In this document: positions 1 through 5,400 of the stretch, piece after piece | Layout of the letters: every line of letters begins with the position of its first letter | How positions within the stretch are numbered: the stretch's first letter is position 1 | From: Clostridiales bacterium | GTDB taxonomy: Bacteria > Bacillota > Clostridia > Christensenellales > Aristaeellaceae | Assembly: GCA_004556545.1 (NCBI GenBank) | Contig: SFGO01000104.1 | Coordinates: forward strand, 1 to 8,275 | Reading direction: 5' to 3' | Length of the DNA stretch: 8,275 nucleotides | Notes under the pieces: generated by a model | What the model saw: the letters and a program-made list of their open reading frames with translations, nothing else | The model's database searches: none | Told to the model about the DNA's origin: nothing | Position numbers and translations under genes: made by a program

Positions 1-19
1 CTTCTTTTTTCTTTGCCAT
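1..19 (-). CDS. Start of an unidentified gene (5' end only)
   Basis: An ATG at 19-17 on the minus strand begins the frame MAKKKE, which runs off the window edge. A strong Shine-Dalgarno (AAAGGAG at 32-26) lies six to seven bases upstream, so the start is convincing although only six codons are visible. The lysine-rich beginning is not diagnostic. The gene is separated from dit by 215 bp containing candidate promoters, so it is probably not simply the next cistron of the tail operon. It could be a phage tail gene, a recombinase or something else; no function can be assigned. Confidence 0.6.
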
Positions 20-74
20 CGGTTTCTCCTTTCACCGACTGCGGTCCACGGATCTCGCCGCTGATTCTAAACTG

Positions 75-83
75 ATTATATCA
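75..83 (-). promoter_or_regulatory. Extended -10 promoter element for the downstream gene
   Basis: The minus strand reads TGATATAAT at 83-75, which is a perfect TATAAT preceded by the TG of an extended -10. No good TTGACA-like -35 is present 16-18 bp upstream, as is common for extended -10 promoters. Transcription would start near position 68, giving a leader of about 50 nt before the ATG at 19. Promoter activity is inferred from sequence alone. Confidence 0.5.
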
Positions 84-93
84 TCGCAGATCA

Positions 94-110
94 GTGCCGG
101 CCTATAGCAC
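94..110 (-). other. Short stem-loop
   Basis: GTGC (94-97) and GCAC (107-110) can form a 4-bp stem around a 9-nt loop. It lies between the larger hairpin at 118-148 and the extended -10 at 75-83. It is weak alone and is listed because it adds to the structured character of this gap. Confidence 0.2.
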
Positions 111-117
111 CTCGCGG

Positions 118-148
118 AGTGGCTATTTCCATTTCGGAAACAACCACT
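118..148 (-). other. Intergenic hairpin, non-terminator
   Basis: An inverted repeat pairs AGTGG (118-122) with CCACT (144-148) and TTTCC (126-130) with GGAAA (136-140). The two 5-bp stems are separated by a 3x3 internal loop and closed by a 5-nt loop. No T-run follows on either strand, so it does not look like an intrinsic terminator. It would lie in the leader of a transcript from the upstream extended -10 (195-203). Possible roles are a regulatory leader structure or part of a mobile or recombination site. Confidence 0.4.
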
Positions 149-194
149 TCTGCCCGCAATTCACCTTCAGCTTCGCTGTACCTGTTCGAATTGT

Positions 195-203
195 ATTATA
201 TCA
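195..203 (-). promoter_or_regulatory. Second extended -10 promoter element downstream of dit
   Basis: TGATATAAT occurs again at 203-195 on the minus strand, identical to the element at 83-75 and exactly 120 bp upstream of it. Upstream sequence offers only a weak -35 (TTGCTG at 15-bp spacing, or TTTTGC at 17 bp). A transcript would begin near 188 and include the hairpin at 118-148 before reaching the gene at 19. Having two identical elements makes a chance AT-rich match less likely but does not prove activity. Confidence 0.45.
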
Positions 204-234
204 CATCGTTGCACTCAGCAAAAGGCTAACGGAG

Positions 235-933
235 TTATAAATATCTCCAATTCGGCTGAATAACCACCTTCGTCACGTTACCCGTCCAGCTAACCGCATT
301 TGCGCCGGGAGCCAGCGATGGAAAATCCCCGCTCATGTTGCCGTTCATGCTGATTGCGCCGTTGTAGGCTTCCATGAGCGGGGTGTCCAGCGTAATGCTG
401 TCCGTGATACCATCCAGTTCCACAATGGTCATGCCCACCATGAGCGTGATTTCTCCGGAACCATACACCGTAATGACCGGCTCGGAATAGACGCTGCCGG
501 GGTTGGTGGTAAACGTGCCGGAAGTCGTGAGCGTGATAAGCTGCACATTCTCCTGATACCAGAAGGGCTTGCAGCGGAAGTTCACCGCAAACGACCGGTG
601 TGGATTTCCCCGCAGAATCTTTTCAAACGGGATCTGATTCACGATCCGGGCAAAATAAAAGCCGCCCGGCCTGTTGGCAAAGGTAACTGTGCTGCTGCCC
701 TTCAGGTAAGCGGCAATATCAGAAATGCGGCTGGGATCGGAAATCATGCACTGCGCTGTCAGAATCAGATCATCATAAACGTCGTCTCCTTCCAGCGTCG
801 TCAGACTGCCCGGTCTGCCGGGCACATTGGTAAACGTTGCGCGTTCGGCGGGAATGGTAATCGGCGGCTGTTCCAATACATGAATGCCATACTCCGTACA
901 TTTTTTCCCGTTCCATGAAAACCAGTCGTTCAA
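235..933 (-). CDS. Phage distal tail protein (Dit; Sipho_tail family)
   Basis: Dit forms the hexameric hub at the tip of a siphovirus tail, linking the tail tube to the baseplate or receptor-binding parts. The 232-residue product has the family layout: an N-terminal beta-rich ring domain (about 1-125) with VPGRPGSL at 37-44, NRPGGFYFARI around 87-97 and FRCKPFWY at 119-126, then a beta-rich C-terminal domain. It ends in NWRYL, which resembles typical Dit ends, so the protein looks complete. I place the start at TTG 933-931 because GGAGG (945-941) sits seven bases upstream. A frame extension to a TTG at 954 would place that Shine-Dalgarno inside the coding region. A tape measure gene lies upstream, as expected, but an ATPase cassette and a terminator separate the two. 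No tail-endopeptidase gene follows directly, which is unusual. Gene identity is secure; the start is an inference. Confidence 0.9.
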   Translation of the reverse strand: MNDWFSWNGKKCTEYGIHVLEQPPITIPAERATFTNVPGRPGSLTTLEGDDVYDDLILTAQCMISDPSRISDIAAYLKGSSTVTFANRPGGFYFARIVNQIPFEKILRGNPHRSFAVNFRCKPFWYQENVQLITLTTSGTFTTNPGSVYSEPVITVYGSGEITLMVGMTIVELDGITDSITLDTPLMEAYNGAISMNGNMSGDFPSLAPGANAVSWTGNVTKVVIQPNWRYL

Positions 934-940
934 AAAAACA

Positions 941-945
941 CCTCC
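941..945 (-). promoter_or_regulatory. Shine-Dalgarno that fixes the dit start
   Basis: GGAGG on the minus strand (945-941) is followed by a seven-base, T-rich spacer and then TTG at 933. It begins three bases after the terminator T-tract, so the start signal for dit lies immediately beyond the ATPase terminator. Confidence 0.7.
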
Positions 946-947
946 GG

Positions 948-981
948 AAATCAAAAAGCGCTGCCCATAGAAGCAACGCTT
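948..981 (-). terminator. Intrinsic terminator after the ATPase gene
   Basis: On the minus strand, AAGCGTTGCT (981-972) pairs with GGCAGCGCTT (965-956). This gives a 10-bp stem with two G-T wobbles and a 6-nt loop. The T-rich tract CTTTTTGATTT (958-948) follows. The stem starts 23 nt after the ATPase stop codon at 1005. This is a textbook rho-independent layout, although the T-run is interrupted by GA. It should reduce read-through into dit unless antitermination operates. Confidence 0.75.
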
Positions 982-1004
982 CAGAAATATCAGAAAATTA
1001 CAGT

Positions 1005-2279
1005 TCAGTTTTTCAGACAGCCAATTGGAATGACATACACGCCATCCTTGCGGCGATACGCAAAGTCTCCTGTTCCAGTCAGCACCATCAGGAAAGACGG
1101 CGCATACATCTTATCGGTGTCGATTTTCTCATCCATCACTTTGAGGCTTTTGGCTCCTTCCTCTATGAGCCTGTCACCGCCAAGTTTGATCTCTATCAAT
1201 CCGTATCTGCCGTTTCTTAAATGAATCACAGCATCACATTCCTGTCCGTCTTTATCCCGGTAGTGATAAACCTCACCGTTCAGGGCGTCTGCAAATACGC
1301 GAAGATCTCGAACGCAGAGCGTTTCAAAAAGAAATCCAAAGGTCTTCAGATCGTTTACCAGATCATTTGGCCCGATCCCCAGTGCGGCAGCGGCAATTGA
1401 TGGATCAATGTAGTAACGCGTATCGGAAGAACGAATAGCCGTCTTTGAACGAAGATTTGGATTCCATGCGGGCATATCTTCTACAACAAATATTTTGCGC
1501 AGCGCATTCAGATAGGAAGCTACTGTTTCTTCATTGATAGAGGTTTCATCGTTTGCCGCAATATCCTGTGCCAATGCAGTATTCGGAACCTGCCCACCCT
1601 GGTTTCGCGCATAGGAACGCATCAGTCTGCGAACTCGTTCAGGATTCTTTTGTACGTTATCAGCTCGATTGATGTCGGAGTGAATGACCGCGTCATAATA
1701 ATCCTGAGCCTGATCCAGCGCAATTTCCTCTCGCATGTCTACAGCTTGCGGCCAGCCTCCTCTGCACACCAGAAAAGCAAGACGATCGATATCAAGATTC
1801 GAACTTCCCTCCAGATCGGGTGTGCCCGAAAACAGTTCCTTCAAACTGACTTCTCCCGTAGAATCGCCCGATTCATACAGACTCATCGGACGCATCGTAA
1901 GCCATGTAAAGCGACCCGTCCCCGAATGCGTGATTTCTCTGGTGTCCGCCGGAACGGCAGAGCCGGTCAAAATAAACTGCCCTAATTCTCCGCGATGATC
2001 CACCTCAAAGCGAATCGCATCCCATAATTTAGGTGCGAGCTGCCATTCGTCAATCAGCCGCGGCGTTGCTCCCTTGAGCAGACGCTTTGGACTGAGCTCA
2101 GACATGGTTATGTTCTGTTCCTTCTTTTCAGGATCATCCATGTACAATATGCTGGCGGCAATCTGTTCTGCAGTAGTGGTCTTGCCACACCATTTAGGCC
2201 CTTCAATCAAAACCGCGCCCTTTCCTTCCAGCTTCCGCTTCAAAATATCATCAGCAATTCGTTTTCTGTACCGCATCAT
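1005..2279 (-). CDS. AAA ATPase with C-terminal DUF4143 (PD-(D/E)XK-like) domain; probable prophage moron
   Basis: The 424-residue product belongs to the AAA_14/DUF4143 ATPases, a widespread family without an established molecular role. Walker A is GPKWCGKT (27-34), Walker B is RLIDEW (74-79), and a sensor-1-like ILTGS spans 103-107. Family motifs GRFTWLTMRPMSL (122-134) and RGGWPQAV (173-180) follow. A winged-helix-like segment lies around 234-272. The C-terminal part shows E319, then ECD (347-349) and EIK (363-365), the spacing expected of a PD-(D/E)XK nuclease core. All key residues look intact and the length is normal for the family. The start is ATG 2279, because GCGAGG (2293-2288) lies eight bases upstream; an in-frame GTG at 2288 overlaps that site. 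The gene has its own promoter (2311-2339) and terminator (948-981), and sits between tape measure and dit on the same strand. This suggests moron cargo rather than a tail component. Defence or superinfection exclusion is a hypothesis only. Confidence 0.9.
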   Translation of the reverse strand: MMRYRKRIADDILKRKLEGKGAVLIEGPKWCGKTTTAEQIAASILYMDDPEKKEQNITMSELSPKRLLKGATPRLIDEWQLAPKLWDAIRFEVDHRGELGQFILTGSAVPADTREITHSGTGRFTWLTMRPMSLYESGDSTGEVSLKELFSGTPDLEGSSNLDIDRLAFLVCRGGWPQAVDMREEIALDQAQDYYDAVIHSDINRADNVQKNPERVRRLMRSYARNQGGQVPNTALAQDIAANDETSINEETVASYLNALRKIFVVEDMPAWNPNLRSKTAIRSSDTRYYIDPSIAAAALGIGPNDLVNDLKTFGFLFETLCVRDLRVFADALNGEVYHYRDKDGQECDAVIHLRNGRYGLIEIKLGGDRLIEEGAKSLKVMDEKIDTDKMYAPSFLMVLTGTGDFAYRRKDGVYVIPIGCLKN

Positions 2280-2287
2280 TCTGGACA

Positions 2288-2293
2288 CCTCGC
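2288..2293 (-). promoter_or_regulatory. Shine-Dalgarno that decides the ATPase start
   Basis: GCGAGG (2293-2288) is spaced eight bases from ATG 2279 and eleven from the next ATG at 2276. It overlaps the upstream GTG at 2288, which therefore cannot use it. ATG 2279 is the best-supported start. Confidence 0.6.
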
Positions 2294-2310
2294 TTTACCG
2301 TACTGACTAT

Positions 2311-2339
2311 AGTATACGTTAAGCGACGCATTTATTCAA
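2311..2339 (-). promoter_or_regulatory. Sigma-A-type promoter of the ATPase gene
   Basis: On the minus strand, TTGAAT (2339-2334, 4/6 to TTGACA) and TATACT (2316-2311, 5/6 to TATAAT) are separated by exactly 17 bp. Transcription would start near 2304, about 25 nt before the ATG at 2279, which leaves just enough room for the Shine-Dalgarno. The surrounding gap is clearly AT-richer than the flanking genes. This promoter would allow expression independent of the phage late operon. Confidence 0.7.
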
Positions 2340-2341
2340 GC

Positions 2342-2374
2342 TTTTTCCGACAATTGGCAAGTTATTTTTCCGAC
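2342..2374 (-). repeat. Direct repeat GTCGGAAAAA x2 upstream of the ATPase promoter
   Basis: The 10-mer GTCGGAAAAA occurs on the minus strand at 2374-2365 and 2351-2342, with starts 23 bp apart. The second copy ends two bases upstream of the -35 hexamer. Two identical sites spaced about two helical turns apart in the -37 to -70 region could bind an activator or repressor. Their A-tracts could instead act as UP-like or bent DNA. Confidence 0.5.
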
Positions 2375-2396
2375 GAATAGCTATTGTTTAATTCGT
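2373..2396. repeat. Inverted repeat and palindrome in the ATPase upstream gap
   Basis: ACGAAT (2373-2378) is repeated inverted as ATTCGT (2391-2396), and a perfect 10-bp palindrome AATAGCTATT lies at 2376-2385. Both are in the AT-rich gap about 35-55 bp upstream of the -35. This may be an operator-like site. Palindromes of this length do arise by chance in AT-rich DNA. No terminator for the tape measure gene was found in this gap. Confidence 0.3.
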
Positions 2397-2460
2397 TTGT
2401 TGGCGTATATTTCATACGACATCTGGCGCGTGCAGCGAATGGATAAATAAACATGTGAAA

Positions 2461-5400
2461 TTACAGGAGTCTCAGCCCCTTTCCGCGCTGCTGCCGTCTG
2501 GTCAGCGTCGCAATCTCTACCGCCAAAGAGCGGACGTCCTGCTCGTCCCGTACTACCATCTGCTGTACCTGAATGGTAGAGGACACGTTGTTGTTATAGG
2601 TTTTGCGGTTATCGCTGCTGTTGGTAACGATGGAGCCTTCCCGCGCTTCGCCGGTCAGGAAGCGTGAGGCATTGCGGATGACCTTGGCCTGCTCCTTGCT
2701 CTCCTTCAGCACGCCTGCACCGAAACCGCGCATAACCATTGTGCCGACCTCATCCCGAAAAACCTGCGAAGGGCTTTTGATTTTGAGTTCCTTCTTGGCA
2801 GCATTTACGGCTTCGCGGGCGGCAGTGCGCATAGCGGAGATCACGCCGGAGCGCCCAGCGAGGATGCCTGCTCTCAGACCAGCCATGACGTTTACGCCCG
2901 CAGAGCGAAGCGTGTTTCCATTCAGGCTGGACTGAACAGCCGAGCGCACATTCGCTGTAAGTGTGCGACCTGTATCCGCCATGGGGTAAGAAGTCATCGC
3001 ATTGCTCAAACCCTGCGCTGCAGCCGTACCGGCATTCTTCAGACTTTCGCCCGTCAGCGCGGTCTGCAAAGCGGATTCAATGCCGGAAGCTGCGTCCTGC
3101 GCGTCAGCGGAGAAGTCATATCCGCTCATGCCTTCGCCTACACCCGCCGCGACATACTCGCCGGTGGGCTTGACACGTTTGGAGGGCGATTCAATCTGCA
3201 GCGCCGTGTTCAGCGCTGTTTCCAGATTGGCAGCTACCGTCTCTGCATCGCTGTCAAAGCCCGCTTCCGTCATGCCCTGTGCAATGCCCTCGCGAATATG
3301 CGCGCCCGTATCGGTCACGTCCAGCCCATTCAGGAATTCCACGATGGCCTGCAGATTTTCCAGATCTTCTTTCGGAACCTGTTCACCCTGCTGAATGGCG
3401 CTGACCATTTCCGCAACATAGGCAGACAGCTCTGCCACTCTGTTCGCATTGAAGTCCGATTTCATGCTCTGGTCGAGGCCTCCCAGATTCGTAGATGCGC
3501 CAAATAAGGAGGCCCAGAACTTATCCCACCAGTTGTAATCCAACGTTTCCTGGTAAGACTGAATCCGCTTTAAGCCGCTATCCACCATGTCCATCGTTGT
3601 GGTGGGGCGAACGCCTGCCAGCGCTTCCTTCCATGTGCCGCCCAGCTGGTAGACTTCGTCTACCACCGGCGAGAGCGCGTCTATGGCTTCCTTCGTGCCG
3701 GTGATTTCGGGTGTGATCAGGATGTGCAGTGTGCCGTCCTGATCCAGACTGGCCACAGTACTCGCATCAATGGTTCCATCCGGCACGGCTTCAATGGGTA
3801 CTTCCACGCCGTCTTTCCAGGATTTCACCTTGCCGTCTGCCATCAGCTTGTCCAGTTCACCGTCAGGCAGTTCCCCCAGACGCACAGGCAGTTCAAGCGT
3901 CAGATCAGGATTATTCTGAAGCTGCCGGTATGCCAGATAGTCATAACCGGTGATGATGACCTGCGTTTTCGGTCTGGGAACACTTACGCCCTCCGCCTCT
4001 TTGTACTCCGTGATATAGGCTGTAAAGGACGGAAGCAATTGGGATTTGTCGCAGCCCGTCGCCTCAGCGTAGCGGCTGACGATAGCTTCGATCTGATCCG
4101 GCGTAAGCGCGGAGAGATCTACGCTCTCCGCCTGCAGGTATTTCGCGACCATGGCAGTCACATCGTCTGGAGTCAGCGCCGTAGTGAGCGCACCGCCCGT
4201 CGCTTCCTCATAAGCCATAACGAAAGCTGTGAGTCCTTCAGGCGAAAGACCGGAAATATCCACGTCCTGTTGTTCAGCGTATTGCGAAACATAAGCGACG
4301 ATCTCATCCGGCTTCAGCAGGGACACATCCGCCCCGGAAGCCAGCTCTTTATAGCCAGCCACCAGACACTCCGCGATTTCGGGTGTCAACCCACTCACGT
4401 CTGCGCCGCCCGTAACCTCTGCGTACTTTTCAACGTAGGCAATCAGTCCCTTTGGTGTGAGGGATGCAGTGCTGGCGCCTTCCGGCACCTCTGTATAAGA
4501 GGAAATGAACGCATCCACATTGACCTGCTGATCACCGGTGGACAGCCCAGTAATAATGGCTTCTGTGGTGATCGCGCCGGGATTCTGGGCGAATTCGTCC
4601 CATCGTGCCTGTGCGCCGGTCATATCGAGATCGGTGGCGATTTTCAGCACCTCTTCGGGCAGCGCTTCGCCGAACATGCTGTACAAGCCGGGCAGGTCGG
4701 TCTTGATGAGATCCAGATAGCTGACAATCCCCGCGAACTGATCCAGCTGCGAAGAAAAGTCGATATCGGGGAACAGCGCCTGCACTTCTGCTTCGCTCAT
4801 GCCGCTGTCCAGCAGAGATTGGATTTGCGTCATCAGGGAGAGGTATTCTGTCAGCACGCCCTCGTCCATACCGGCAGAAAGCGCCTGCAGATCCGCCAGC
4901 AGCGCGGGCTTCTCGCTCTCACCGGCCATGCTGTATTCGCGCAGCTTCGTAAACAGCTCGTCCATCTGCTGGCTGGCCTGCTGGATTTCCGGCTGGTTCC
5001 ACACGGGCATGACGATGGAAGAGAGCGTTTCGGCGTATTCCTGAGCGGCGGTTTTCCGCTCCTCATTGTAGCGGGAATTCAGATCCTCCAGCGCTTTCTG
5101 GCGCTCGGTTTCATCCTCAATCAGCTGAATCAAAGCGTATTCCTTGTCGTAGCGCTCATCGATCTGAGCGTTGATCGCCGCCATGCCTTCGGCAGCAGCT
5201 TTTACTGCGTTTTCATAGACGGGCGTATCCGCATCCGTTTTACCACGTGCCTGCGCACGGGCGACCTCGGCTTCGACCTTCTGGGCGATGGTTTCAAAAC
5301 CGCCTGTTTCCTCTGGAGTCAGGTGATACTTGATCTCAATGACTTCGCGGGTGTCGATCAGCTCCTGCAGCCGGATTTTTTCCTTTTCAGTCAGGAAGCC

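Noticed and set aside
231..248. GGAG/CTCC inverted repeat across the dit stop codon
   Set aside because: It is short, interrupted by a mismatch and has almost no loop. The following sequence lacks a proper T-tract, so it is not called a terminator.
2274..2288. GTG 2288 as the ATPase start
   Set aside because: It overlaps the only plausible Shine-Dalgarno (2293-2288), whereas ATG 2279 is spaced eight bases from it.
2404..2418. Small inverted repeat CGTAT/ATACG after the tape measure stop as a terminator
   Set aside because: The stem is only 5 bp and AT-rich, and no T-run follows on the minus strand.
945..2465. Target-site duplication flanking the ATPase cassette
   Set aside because: I compared the sequence near the terminator/dit junction with that near the tape measure stop and found only ATTTC-sized matches, which are expected by chance. 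No inverted terminal repeats were seen, so transposition is not supported.
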